Assembly (NCBI RefSeq): GCF_003063625.1
Contig: NZ_CP026604.1
Span: 2,046,001 to 2,110,000 of the forward strand
DNA: 64,000 nucleotides
Origin: Saccharobesus litoralis
GTDB taxonomy: Bacteria > Pseudomonadota > Gammaproteobacteria > Enterobacterales > Alteromonadaceae
Direction of reading: 5' to 3'
Position numbers and translations under genes: made by a program. Positions 37,367 through 52,300 of the stretch are shown here, one piece after another. Below the pieces are notes generated by a model, which saw only the letters and a list, made by a program, of their open reading frames with translations, did not search any database and was not told the DNA's origin. Every line of letters begins with the position of its first letter. The stretch's first letter is position 1.

Positions 37367-40300
37367 ATGAAATTTCCCTTTTTGAAAGCGCTTGTAGTTA
37401 CTTGTAGTGCGTTGCCTCTAGCTTTTGCTTGGGGTGCTAATAAAGATATACGTGTTAATGGCAGTTTGGTAACTGAGTCACAACAGCAAAGTTACTATTT
37501 AGTTGTTGACCAATGCTCGCAAATTACACAAATAGCCACACAAACGAATATGGGCTTCAGTGACGCAGAACTTTCTGATTTAGTTCATATCGATACAGAT
37601 ACTTGTCAATTTAAGTTTAACCAAGCAGATGAGTATAAATGGCAGCCTGCTGTTAAGTTGACTTATGCAGATGGCATTGTTGAACAAGTGACGGAATCGT
37701 TTAGTTGGGAGCAAACGGCACCAGAGATCAGTATTCAAGCGATAGACTTAGTTGAAGTAGCAGGGGAGCAAGGGGTTGCTATTTCGATTATTGCATCAGA
37801 TAACACTGATCTAACGCGCCTTTCAGCTAATGTTTTAGGGCTTAAAGCATCTGATTTAAAATCTGTTGGTGGTGTTATTGATGACGCCAAACAAACTGCA
37901 TTTATTCAAGAACAAGAGTTAATTCTACACCCACAGTACGATGGACAATCTGAATATTCTTTCTTTTTTCCATTCAGTCAAAATTTAAGTCAGGCAGAGT
38001 TTGCGGCTAATGGTCTATTGGTTTTAACTGTTAGTGCAGAAGATGCAAGCGGCAATATTAATAGCTATTCCGATGTAAGATTAGCCGGCGATAATATTTC
38101 GGAGGAGGTGCTTGGTTTTTCAGTATCGCCACAAAGTATCACCATTACTGATCTTCTTCAGTCTGTTAGCATTTTACCGGAAGTGGAATTTGAATTTAGA
38201 GGTGCAACACTATTACCCGGCGCAGGAAACGGAGTCACTTATACATCAAGCCAACCTGATTTGGTTGATGTTACTGCGGCAGGTGTGGTGTACGCTAAAC
38301 GAGATGCACAAGGCGAAACGGCCGACATTTATGTAAATTATCCCGGCCAAGCCCAGCAAGTGGTTTCTGTTGAAGTCAACTCAGCAAGGCAGTTAAGTGG
38401 GTTTGCATTTAGTAGCGACAACAGTTTATCTAACCTTAGTTTATCGCAACTAAATCAAGATTTTGAATTGCCTGAAATTTACGCTGTTTTTGATGATGGC
38501 AGTATCAATCAAATTTCTAATCAGTTTGATATTTCAATTAGTTTACCTTCACAAGCCAATGGCTTACTTAGTTTATCGCAGGATGGCACTAGTATTCGCG
38601 CGCTTCAGCCAGTAGCTGAACATTTAGCTCAACCGCTGACAGTGACCTGGTTAGATAACCCAGCCATCAATGGTCAACTCTTGGTCAGTGCGACGGATGC
38701 ATTGCCCAATATTACTTTGTCAGCCGCCAATCAGGTGGTTATCAATAACGACTTACTAGTTAACGCGCAAGTATCTGACGATGTTGGTATCGAATATGTT
38801 GAGTTTTATCTACATGGGCAGTTAGTAAACAAGGATGGCAAAGCACCTTATCAGTTGAATTTGCCTGTTGTGTCAGAATGGCTAGGTACCGAGTTAGCCA
38901 TAACCGCCATTGCTTACGACAGTCGTTATCAACAAGGTTTTTCTAATGTGGTTAAAGCCGTTGTACAGAATAAGAAATCGATTGATGTGCCCGAATATTT
39001 ATTTGAAAAGCCCGTTAATAGTCAACGCATAGTGGAACAAAGTGCTAGTGCATTACAGATAAGTGTGTTGCTAGGTGATAAAGAAAGTGTCAGAAACTTT
39101 AAGTCGGGTATATCGGCAGTTGAATTTTTTATTGATGATGCATCGGTAGGTAAAGTTCGTGTTCCCTTGGTAGATATTCGAAAAGAGCAAACTCTGCAAG
39201 GTGAACAAGAACTCGTTTACGAGACTTGGATGCTGGATTGGGTTGCACCAGATATCAGTTTAAGAGAAACCAGTACCACTATTTACGCTCATGTCTACGT
39301 TGGCAACGAGTTTGAAAAATCGGAAACACGGTTGATTAAACTCGTTGAGAACCAATCACCAGTCGCGACTATATTATCGCCAGTGCAAGGTAATGATGTG
39401 GTAGCGGGGCAAACTTTAAAGGTTAAAGCGATCATTGCTGACGATACTTTATTTCTTGGCACCAATGTTCAGCTATTAGTGAATGGCAGCAAGCTACAAG
39501 AACAAGATATTTTAGACCCCAGCAAACAAACATCTGATTTATTTGCGCAAAGCGAACAGGTGGAATTCGAATTTCCTGTGCTAGCTGAATCGGTAGGTAG
39601 TAGTTTAGATATTCAATTAATTGTTACGGATGTTAATAACCAAAGGGTAAATACTGAGCCCATTAAAGTAGTGGTTGCCAATGATCAGCCGCCGACTGCA
39701 GCCATCTCGCATCCGTCAATAGGAGCACAGTTTATTGGCGGTCAAGCTATCGAAATTAGAGCATCTGCAACAGACGACGTTTTAGTTTCTAAAGTCGATT
39801 TTTATTTGAACGGCGCATTGCTAAATAGTGATGGTTCCGCTCCTTACCGCGCAGTTTTTGAAGCGCCCACTGTCACTAGTGTTACACAACAATACGAAGT
39901 ATCTGCTGTTGTTTACGACAATCAAAACCAATCAGCGACCTCACAAGTCGTTACCTTTACTGTTGGTAAAGATGCCCAACCACCTGTAGTCAATTTAGTT
40001 TCTCCCGTTATCAATGGGAATTTTGGCGAATCAGCGGTTGCTAAAGTGACTGAAGGCAGCAGTCATTTATTAAAAATTGCTGGCTATGACAATGTTAAAG
40101 CGCAAAGCTATGTTGTTTCTGGTGTGCGTTATAACGCTGGTCAAGTTGAAATTACTGGTGATAGTAATAACCAAGTCACTGAACAAGTGTTTGCCTTGCA
40201 GCAAATTCCTGACGGGCTGAACGCGTACTCGGCGTATATGCGTTTTGTTGCGCCAATATTTGAAGGTAAAAACGGCGAATCGCTTGATCTTTACCCTATT

Positions 40301-43300
40301 ACGATTGAAGTAAAAGATGCGGTCGGTAATGCTAGCGTTCAGTTCGTTTATATTGGCGTTATCGCAGACGCTATTCCAGAAATAAAAGATGTTCAGCTTG
40401 ATAAAGCGAGCTACTTTACTAGTGATATTGCTAACTTGGATGTTTTCGCTAGTGATGATGTCGAAATAAATGCATTCGAAATTGAAGTCCTGCAAGGTGA
40501 GCAATCACTGTGGCAAGCAAGGCAAGACGAGTCGACGGGGTTAATACCTGGCATAAATGGCAAAGCAAGTTTTGCCATTAACTTGGCCGATTTCAACTTA
40601 ACTAATGCTAGCGCTGCATTAGCGATAAAAGTCACTGCCTTTGATAGCTCAAATCATGTCTCTGACGCTTATGAGTTGGCGCTGCCTTTAATTGCCGACC
40701 AAACAGCGCCAATTGTTTCTATTAACTCGCCGCAATTGGGTACAACTTTATACCGAAACCTTACTCAAATTTTCCATTTTGTGGCGAAAGACAATAGTGC
40801 GATTGCCAATATTCAATTCTCAGTTGGTGGTCAGGTATTCGATTTTGACCCTGCGGACTCTGGGCAAAATACTAAGCAATACACAGGGCAGTTTAGTTAC
40901 TTATTGCCAGATAATGCGTCTAATTTAACCGTGTCAGCTGTTATTACAGATAGCCATGGCAATCAGTCTTCACCTAGTTGGCGATTCGATGTTGCTCAAA
41001 ATACACCGCCGCAAGTGGACTTTGTGTTACCGGCTGCCGGCACTGGTTACTTTGAAGGTGAGCAATTTTATGCTGCGATTAATGTGCTTGATGATGAACA
41101 AGCCATTGATGGAATTACTTTGGAGTTTATCGACGGCGACAGTCAAACTTTTGCAGCCAATATATCATCAAGCCAAGTGCAACAGGCGCTAGATGCGGGT
41201 AAGCCAGTATCGGTTGCCTTAACTATGCCTAGTTCTAGCAGTGAAACGATCCAACTTAGTGCTAAAGCTAATGACAACCTAGGCCAAGAAGGCCAAGCCC
41301 TATTAAATCTTCAAGTATTGCAAGATACCAAAGCGCCTAAACTCAGTGTGACTGAACCGACAGAATCTATTCAGGTTAGTGTAGATCAGGATTTCATTGT
41401 GTCAGGAACGGCTATTGACGATGTTGTCGTTGATGAAATTGTAGTACAGATCTTGTTAGAAAATGACTCAGTAGTCGATTTACCTTGGAAGACAATTACC
41501 CGCGACGACAGGCAAGAAGAAATTGAAGTTGCTAATCCACTTAGCCTTGGTGGCATTGCAGTCTCACGTCAGTTTGTTTCAGACTTTAATGGTACACTTA
41601 ATTTAGACTTTGCCAGTTGGCAGCAATATATTGGCCAATCGCTGACTTTACGTATTCTCGCAAATGACAAAGGGGTTAATGCTAGTGCGCCAATTTTAAT
41701 TGACCTTGAATTACTGGCTGATGAACAAGCACCAGTCATTGATTTGGTTTCGCCTGGCACAACTGAACTGACAGAGCGACAACATATCGCTTTTATCGCT
41801 GCGATTAAAGATAACTTGTTGTTAGCGTCCGCTAGCATTCGTTTGCTAGATGGTGAACAAGAACTCATGTTTTGGCAACAAGACAATATCGAAAGTGCCA
41901 GCATTCAACCATCAAAAGAACAAGTCACCTTCGATTTATCTGCCATAGGCACGATAGATAGCAATGGCCATGAATTAACCTTAAAGGTCTTGGCAAGTGA
42001 TATCTTTGGTAATCAATCTAGTCTAGAGCATACATTTACGGTTTTACCAGACCAAGCCCCGAATATTGCAATATTTAATACCGAACCTGCCGCCCCGGTT
42101 ATTGGCCAGCCACTACTGGTTCAAGCTCAAATATCAGACGACTACGCGCCAAGTGATGAGCCAATATTAGTTTGGCCTTTTGTTTCAACTTTTTCAGATG
42201 AAGTCTTAGCCACTAAAGTCGATAGCCGCCTTTCTGAACATCAAGTCACGACATCACTGACGCTTAATAGCCCAGTTAACGCAGATTTAGGCGTTATGTT
42301 AGGCAGTGAACCACTATTAAGCGCTTCCAGCGATACATTGACATTGAATTCTGTCAAAGCGGCTACGCAATTGGAGTTATTACAACTGTCGGTAGCGCAA
42401 GGGGTGGTTTTTGAATACGAGATCACGAAAGCGACGGATAATGTCTGTCCAACACAAATTACTACGTGGCGAGAGAGCTCAGCTGATTTAGATCTTAATA
42501 CTTTAGCTGCTGATGCATCTTGGCTTGAGATCCAACCTATTTGGCTAAGTGCGACTGGCAACGAGCCTATTTACTTGTCTAAGATCCGCTTAGATAAAAA
42601 CAAACAAAATGTTGCTGAATATATAGGTGAACAAAACCGCCAAAGTGTTAATAAACATAGTTGGTTAATTAGCCTTGAGTTTGATTTTGTTGATAGCCTA
42701 GGTAATACAGGCAATAAAACCTCATGGATTGCTTATCCAACCTATACCTTTGCATCGTCTAACACCAAAGAAACCCGGGTCAACGAACAATTTAATCAAT
42801 TAATTCCAACCCAACATATTACGCAGCCGAGTCGCTTAAATATTAGTTTATTAGGTTACGACAGGAATGTTGTTCATCAAGCCGCAGCCAATGCCATGGA
42901 TTCTTATTCGTTTAATCTATTAAACGATAGCGAGTTACCACAAATTAGTTGGCTGCAACCTGTTACTGATGCTGTTTTACGTCCAGGTCAAAAAATAGCG
43001 TTAAAAACCAATGCTGAAGATAATTCCAACAATATCAAACAGGTCGATTTCTTGTTTGAAGGGGAGTTGATCGCACAATATTCGCCAGCCTTGAATCAGG
43101 CTAATGCTGAAATTTTGTATGAAACACCAGACGATTTAGTTGCCGGGCAAGTTGTTGAATTTAATGCAATTGCGTTTGATACCCAAGGTAACTCCAACAG
43201 CCAGACATTGCGTTTGGCGACCGATGTTAATCAAGCGCCGATACTTGAACTCAACCAGTTTAAGTCACATCGTGAAATTACAGACAAAGCCAGACTCGAA

Positions 43301-46300
43301 TATGGTGAGTTCTGGGTAAGAAACGGTGGTGAATTTTCGCTTAACTTAACGGCTATCGACGATACAGGCCTTGCACAATATGCGTTTTACCGAATTGAAA
43401 CGGATGGTTCTAAGACGCTAATCACTAGCAATACGTGGTCTAGTGAGTGTCATCAAAAATTTGTGTTAAACCAAACCTTTGTTTTAAATACTGTATTTGA
43501 ACAAAATGAGCCGACAGAATATTTAATTGAACTAATCGATAACATAGGTCAAAAAACGGTTAGGCAAATACTCGTCAATCCTCTGCAAAATGTCGCGCCA
43601 AGTATAAAAATAACTAGTCCTACTGAACAACAAATGGTCGTTGCTGGCACATTCAATATGGTCGCCACGGCTATTATGGTGGATGATTTAGCTTTGGATT
43701 TGGACAAAATCCAAATCTTGGTAGACGGTATTCCAGCCGACTTAAAATCAGCAGGTGTGACGCCGTCAACAAGCGCTAAAAACCAAGCCTTGGATAAAAT
43801 ATACGACGATCTGAAAAAGCGTTACGGGCAACATATTGCCGAAGAGCTTGTCGTTACAAAGCAAGGTGATATTCGAACCAAGTCTTGGATATTGTCCATT
43901 CCGGATACGGTTATTCGGGCAAATCAAGATGTTGAACTGGTTGTCAAAATAGAGGATGAAGACCAAGCGATTGGCACCGACACTATTACTTTTATCGGCG
44001 CAGCCGATGTTATTGCTCCAGAAATCGCGATTGTTGATCCAGAAATTGGTTATCTGGCCACAGAGGGTTCAAATTTACAGTTTGCCGTTCGAGGTTTAGA
44101 TAACGTTAAAGTCAATCAGATCGATGCGAAATATACCTTTGTTGCTCGTGACAAGGGTCAAGATTATGTCGCTGATTTAACGCCTGAAGTGAAGTTTTCT
44201 TACACGAGTATTCCGGCTCGTGACACTAATCCGGTAACGACACAAAGCATTGATTCTCCTGTGTTTAAACAATTAGTGTCGATCCCTAAGTTGCAAGAAC
44301 TTAAAGATCAGTACTTCTCACAGACATTAAGCGAAAGTGCGGAATTATTTTTAAGGTTAGAGGCAAAAGCGTTCGATGCTGCTGGCAACCAATCGTTAAA
44401 AGATCCAACTCATGGCGTGATTGGTTTCACCCAACGTGATATCAAGCTGAAGTTGGACGAGAGACCTGTTATCGATGTAAAAGAGCCTGTTGCCGGTGCA
44501 AGTGTCGTTGAACAAAGTAAATTAGCGGTTAATGTCACCGCGTTTGACGACATAGGGATTAGCTATGTTGAACTGAATGTCACCAATGATGTCGGTCAAT
44601 CTGTTTACCAGTTTAAGCAATATGCCGCACCGTTTAGCTTCCTATTCGATGTGCCTGCAATTGATGCTAATACTCAGAACTTAACGCTTACTGTAACTGC
44701 TTTGGATACCTATGGAGAAGAGACGGGGATCCTTGATGGTCATCAGGTGTCTGAATCATTCTCGGTTAGTTTGGTACGCGATGAGCCACCTATTGTTGAA
44801 ATCGCTGCTCCAAAAAACCATGATGCCTTCTTAGAAGGTGAAAACATCTTGGTCCAGCTAAATGCAATTGATGACATTGGTATTAGCAGCACAACCTTGT
44901 ATGTGGAAGGTCTAGTTACGGGTGATCTGCAATTAGTTGATCAACGTGCGCCTTTTGAATTCTTACTGCCTATTCCTTATGGGCAAAGTGGCACCCCGAT
45001 CCGTTTATCGGCTGATACTGTTGAAACACGTTTTGTTGGTGTGGCTCAGACAGCGCAGAGCTCGGTTATAGAGATAAATATTGATAAAGACGTTGAATCG
45101 CCAACGCTAACGGTGAGGCAACCTATTGCAGCTGCACAAATTGCAGAACAATCCAGCTTGGGTTACCAACTCGAAGTTTTAGACAATGTTGATGTTGCCA
45201 GCGTGCAAGTTCGATTGCTTGCCGATAAAGATAATAGCAATGATTTTGATGAATCAGAGGTTATTCACAGCCGTACTTTAGTCAACGCGCCTTGGTATGG
45301 TTCGATAGATCTGCAAACCATTGATAGTTATGCACCAGAGCTGGCTGTAACTGAGAAAGGTTTAAATTTACGCTTCGAAGCCACCGCATTTGATGGTGCG
45401 GGCAATAATACCGTGGTCAATGTGTCGGCAACGTTAATCACAAACCAACCTCCACAGATTAGTAGCATCTCAGTATTAGATAAACGTGGCTTTAGTATTG
45501 CGGCAGACCAAGTCACCGTCGGCAGGGATATTACCTTAGCTGTTAATGCAGCCGACCCTGAAAAGGGCGTACGCCAAGTTAATCTTTATCGAGCCATTAA
45601 CCCTGCTTCGGATCAAGACTTTAAGCTGATTGGTTCAAGCAGTAATGCACCATTCCAGTTCGCACAATCGACAAGTGAATTTAACGTTGGTGAAACGCTA
45701 GTTTACAAAGCCGTTGCCATTGATATCGATGGTTACGAATCGACTCTGCAAGATTCTATTAGCCAAGAAATCACCCTAGTTGCTGATATGGCACCGAGTG
45801 TAGATATCATTAAGCCATTCAATGATGAGTCGTTTATTATCGCAGGGCAAAGCTTTGAAGTGCTGGCTGAAACCCAAGATGACCTTGGCTATGAGGGTAT
45901 AGACAGAGTTGAGTTTTGGGTTAACGATGTTTTATACACCAGTGTTAATCAGTCACTGTCTGAGTTAACGGGTAGTGCAGCGCAATTTAATGTTTTCCGC
46001 GCTGAAATTCTGCCGCCAGAAAACGTTGATGGTTTAGTCATTGTTGCCGTCGCCTATGATGTTTTGGGGCAGTCTGCATCTAGCCAAGCTATTCGAGTCG
46101 GGCAATTACAAGATACAGTACAGCCAGAAATTGTTGCGGTAGAGCCTATAGACGGGGAAATATTAACGTCAGGCGACGCATTATCTCCGTTGGTTGTGGT
46201 GCGTGATATTGGCTCTGAACAAGATAGGCAAGTATTCCAAACCTACCGTCGTGAATATCAAGATTCTAACGAGTCATGGGTTACGTTAGCTGAGCTTGAA

Positions 46301-49300
46301 ATCGAATTGTTAAAGCAAAGCCAATTGCCAACTCTGTATCAAACTGAACAACAAACCTATCGTCATGCTTATTTTGGTAGTATGGCTGATGGCAATATAT
46401 TGCAACGTAGCTTTAAACGTAACGAGAGAGTTAGGGTTATTACTCGTGTTGTTACCGCGCAGCACACGGTTGAACATGAAACTTATTATGAAGTTGGATT
46501 AACATTAGCAGAACAGGTTTACCTGCAAACCACGGCAGAGGACACTGGTACCAATAAAGCGGTTTATCAAACAGCGTTGCAGCAGTTTAGCCAAGTTGAT
46601 AATCAACAAAGCCTAGTAGCCGCTTGGTCAACAGCACCGGCTTTACAAAGTGCGGCTATTTTACCTACTCCAAGCAATCCTAAAGATGTACTAAAAGCAC
46701 CTGAATACACGGGTCTTTGGTTGGCCGATTATTTTGATTCGAGCTTGCCACCACAGAATGCAGAGCGAGCTGTTTACTCTTCACTGGTCAATGGCGCAGC
46801 AGAGATCTTCCGCGGAACCATTACTGATTTAGACAGCGATGCGCAATTTGTGCTAGCGGCTAAGTCAGGCGTGACATGCTTCACCAAGTGTGATGACAAT
46901 CCAACCGCAATCGATTTTGTTGCAGAGCTAGAAACTGAAATCGCAGAGTTTTCCGAAACTGGTGCAACCTACTATGACGAACTAGGTGCTGAATTACTGA
47001 TTTTTGGCAGACAAAATGGTGACGAGCAATTTGGTATCCCTTATTTGTTACAAGGTCGGATTAACTTGCCTTATGACGAAGTCTATGCAGTTGAAAAAGT
47101 TGGACAGCTTGCTCTAGTCGCTAACGGTAATGGCGGCGTTCAGGTTATCAATATCGAGGATCCGCAGATCCCTTATCATGTTGATTTTATTAAACCGGAT
47201 GGTTACGTACGCGACGTTAAAGTTTATCAAGGTTTTGCGGTTATCGCTTCATCATGGGATGGCGTAGCGATTGCTGATTTACAACAGCCGGGTTTACCTA
47301 TTATTGCCAAAGTGGACACGGCAGGGATAGCGAATCGTTTAGTCGTTGATGGTAACAAGGTATACGTGACAGATACTCTTGTCGATGGCAATACCAATGC
47401 GTTTCACGTTATTGATATTGCAGACCCGTATCAACCTAAGCTGATTAGAACCATAGAAACGGACGTAGATAGGCAAGATCTACAATCGATTGGTGGGTAT
47501 GCAATCAAAGCGCTAGGGCAGCAAGTATGGGTCAGTGCTTGGCGTCATGACCAAGAAGCGAACAAGGCCGAAAATGTTGTTAGCTTGTATAATCTATCAG
47601 CGGATACCACTCAAGATATCAGTGTGCCACTTGTCGTTAATCGACCTATTAGCGCAAATGATGTTGTGGTTAATCAAATCGATTTTGCCGCAGGTAAAAT
47701 TCAATTTGCAGCGGGTAAAAAAGGTATTGCTTCAGTCAACTTGCCACAACTGAGTGTTCTTGGTCATCAGCCTCAGCAATCACAAACCCAAGTTTCAACT
47801 CAATTATCAACAATAGAAATCGAGCTGTCCGGTTACCTTGATAGCAGTATCGATTTAAGTTCATATGTTCGGGTTAATTTAGGTCATGCTACGCTAGGGC
47901 AAGATATTACCGAAGATTTTACCCTGACTGTGATACCGCTTGAGGGTGATGTTGTTGGTCGAAAATTACAGTTAACCCCAAGCACTGAGTTATTCGAAAA
48001 CCAATCGTACCATGTCACGCTTGAACAAGGTTTGCCGCAATTTTCTGGTTATCCGTTAGCGGCTGACTATACCTTAAGTTTTTATACTCAATCTGTTGCG
48101 GGTGAAATAGAGCCGAAAATTCTTGGGGTTCAGCCTAGTAAGGGCGACGTTAAAGGTGGCACTGAGTTAATTATTCAGGGTCACAATCTGTCTGCTGATT
48201 ATCAAGTTTGGTTAGCGGGACAAGAACTCACCGTCAAAAACTTTATCGCTGCACAAGACTCAGATGATTTTGATCGCTTGGTTGTCGAGACATTACCGAG
48301 CTATGCAGGCTCAGCTTCGTTAGTGGTTAAGTCATCTAGTGGCTTGCAAGATGAATTAGTCGGCGCTTTTACCTATGTTGATGAATTGCGCATTAGTTTT
48401 GTTACCCCAGCCGTGGTTAATGTCAATCAAACCGGTGTGGATGATAGGGTAGATGTTATCGGCTATGGTTTTAGCCCAGATATGCAAATTACCCTGTTGC
48501 AAGCTAATAAACCTGAAACCGCTATAACGTTAAGCACAGATGATGACTCGGTTGATTTATATTCGTCTGAACGCTTCAGCGTATCCTTACCTGATTTCGG
48601 AGAGCAGTATCGTGGATTTGCTGACCTGCAAATATCAGATTCACGCGGACGCGTAGCATGGTTACCCAATGCTATTTTTTACGGCCAGTTATCTAACGAT
48701 AAAACAATTGATACACGTAGCCCGCTAGAGCAAGCTGATATTAGCCGCTTGTTAAATGGTGACGGATCCTTATATGCCGAATTAGATAAGCTGCCTCCGG
48801 GTAAGATTACCGATTTGCAAGTCGATCACGAGTTGAACCTTATCTATGTTCTTGGTCAAGGGATCTTGAAGTTAAAGCCTGAGCTGCAGCCGTCATCTAT
48901 CACCGAAGTATCTGATTTCGAAAATTACTATGCGCCAGGCTGGCTTGCGGTTGTTCATTATCAAGATGAGCTGGTTGAACAAGCAGCCACTATGCATGGC
49001 TTAGGTTATTACGACCTGCCGCAAGACGTCGACCCGATTGCTATAACAATGAGTGACGACCACTTGTACGTCAGTGCCCAAGGAAAACACTTCTCGTTTA
49101 TCGATACCCAATATGAAGATGCTGCGCACCTGTTTGTTTTCGATCGAATTCAGTCGTTGCCCAATCAAGAAAATGGTCAAGAAAGTGAGCAAGAAACCAG
49201 AAGTTTGGTTTATTCGACTACCTTGGCGCTATCACAAGCTCCGAGCAAGTTATTGGTTGTTGATAATTTACTAATTGCGGCCAGTGAAGATTCAGGGATC

Positions 49301-52300
49301 AATCTATATATTCGAGATGGTAATCGCGTATCTGCGCTTAAAACTATTGCAACCTTGGTCACGGCTGATCAGCAAGTTAAGTTTAACGTTATTGATATGG
49401 CCGTTGTGGATCAGCGTTTAATTTTTACCGCGGATTCAAGTGAAGGCGCCCAGCTTGGTCGATTTAGTTTAGACCTTAGACTACCGCATTTACCTATTAC
49501 TAAAATTGACAATATAAGTGAGCAATTTGCGGTTAATGACAATTTAAATATTGGCCATCATTCGGCTTCTATACTAGCTAAGGATATTTGGTCTCAGAAC
49601 CAGCCGAACGAAGTTGGAGTTATTGATACCTTTGGATTTTCTGTTCCGGGGCGTTTAGTCGCTATAAACAGTCTAGCTAACACAGCGACACAAGCTAGAC
49701 TGGTGCCGGGCAGTGAAACCCAACCGCAAGCAGCATATATCTCGATATTTGATACTGAAAACCATGATGTTCTGCGCATGGCGGATATGTATGAATTGTT
49801 TGAATGTCAGGGCAACGATTGCCTAGTTGCTCAGTCTCGATTGAGTCAAGATGGCTTGATTGTTTCTGCTTGGAATAGCAACAAAAACCACTCGCATCTA
49901 TCCATAACAGATACTTTGCTCAATGACTTAGTCGCAGTACAACCGGCTATTGAATCTAAGTTCGACCCGGCTACTAATATTGTTCTACAGTTTGCTCAAG
50001 CTGTTAAAGTTCCAGAAGGTCAAACCGCTCAAGAGTTTGTCGATACTTATATCCAATTTGTGCAATTAGATGGTTCTGAAACAGGTATCCCTGTTGCTTT
50101 TGACTTCAACTTGCAAGATAACCAAATTGAATTGATCCCTGCTAACGAGTTACTAGCAAATTCTCAGTACCAAATTCGCCTAAGTTCAGAGCCGTTAAGC
50201 CGCCGTTCTCTCGGTCTAGTTAATCAAACGATAAATTTCGGTACCGCGAATGCCTCGGGTATTCCACCACAAATTGTTGAAGTACAAACCAAAGGTATTT
50301 CTATATATGGCGGTGAATTAAAAATATTAGTTAAAGATGGCGAGCAAGCAAAGTTTGAAGTGGCGACAGGTAACGCTACGGTAACAGCTGAAGAAATCGT
50401 CAGCGATGGCACTCTTTATACATTACAGATCCCCGCTAGCTTGGCTGGTTCTTCATATATCAAGGTTGTAAACAGCAACGGTATGTCTGATTCGTTACTT
50501 GGGGCTTTTGTTTATATTGAGCCTCTGGTGTTATTGGATCTTGATGTCACTTCGGGCAGCTTAGCCGGAGGTCAAAAAGTACGAATCAACGGCCGTGGTT
50601 TCACACCGGGTGCACAAAATATAGAAGTTAGATTTGGTGATGTTCTCGCAGCCGATTACAAAGTTCTCGATAATCAAACTCTGGAAGTCACTGCACCAGC
50701 CAATCGTATTGGTCAAGTTGATGTATCAGTTAACTACATAGGTGGCGAACGCTTAACACTGGGCAATGCATTTACTTATCAACAACCGAGCCAAGCCAAC
50801 ATAAGTGGGCAAGGGATTGTACGAGACACCTGGCTTGATCCTACTGGTAGCTACTTATTCGTCGCTGCGAGTCAGTTTGGTGTTTATGTTTATCATATCG
50901 ATGGTTCGAGTTTCGTTAATAATGCTGAAAATCCTCTAACACCAGCCGACTTATTAGAAACCATTGATATGGATGGTGACGGTGTCGAAGATCGTCTTGT
51001 TTCACATATTGAATTACCACAAGGGTGGCAGGCAACTTCGATTCAAGGCTATTTTGAACGCAGTGCTGATAAAGTCTTTGTTACTGCCAATCAAATAGGT
51101 TCAGCAGGCAGATCGCAAGCCAGTAAGTTATTTATATACGCTTTTGATGAGTTGCAACCGTCTCGAACTCACTTGGTAGCAGATTATCCTCTAATTGGAA
51201 CATCTGCGACCTCAGTGATTGCCAATAACCATAAAGTGCTAGTCGCAAACGGAGAGCAAGGTGTCGTCGTTGTCGATGGCTACTTGCACAGTAAACTATA
51301 CCAAGTTGACCAATTAATCTTACCTAACCAGCACTTTGCTCTAGATATTGTTGAACACGAATTGCCACACGATAGCTCCGTTTATTATGTTGCATCTGGT
51401 GATTACGACTTCGCGCAACAACTCGTTACAACGGACGATGTTAGTTCGGGTGGCATTTATGTTGTATCAAACAATGCTGTGGATGGCTTTAATACCATCG
51501 CCAGCATACCTTATCCAGCATCAAAACTAGTTATCGAGGGTAACTACTTATATGCAGCGGCTGGCGAGTTGGGCTTATTAATTATTGATGTCAGTCAGCC
51601 TCACGAGCCTCGATTACTGACTCGAATCGATACATTAGGCGCGATCCATGATGTCGCTATACAAGGTAATTTGCTTTACGTCGCGCTTGGTAACAATGGT
51701 GTTACAGCATTAGATGTTAGCCGACCTAGTCAACCTGTTGTATTAGAGAGCTTACAAGCGCAACAAGGTTACGCAACAACACAAATTATAAGTACGCCAT
51801 ACTCAATAATTGGTTCAGGTTATACCGTTCTGGAAGGTAAATCGTTAAATCGTGTTTCTACATACAATGATGTTGCACTTAAAGTTCATGCTGTCGAGCC
51901 TAGTTCAAAAATTGTGTTTGCGGATGATGACGCTGGCGCGATTAGAGTTAGATTTAATAAAGACATCGCCGAATACAGTAATAACCAAGACAAGTTTGTT
52001 TTAACCCACAATGGCCAACTTGTTAACTCACGAGTTGAATTGGTTGGTAACGATGCCATCGTGTATCCACTGCCTAGCCAGTCAATCGATGATGGAGCAT
52101 CACTGCAGCTGGATATTCTGCAAGGTGTTAAATCAGTTAAACCTGTTAGCGGCGGCTACATAACTTTATATGAATTACAGCAAGGGCAAGCACATAGTTT
52201 TACTTGGTTAAATACACAAGTCGAGCAATCTGAGTTGCAAATTGGTCAAGTGTTGCCGCGTCGTATGTTAGTGGCGAGCTCACAACAATTTACTGTGGGT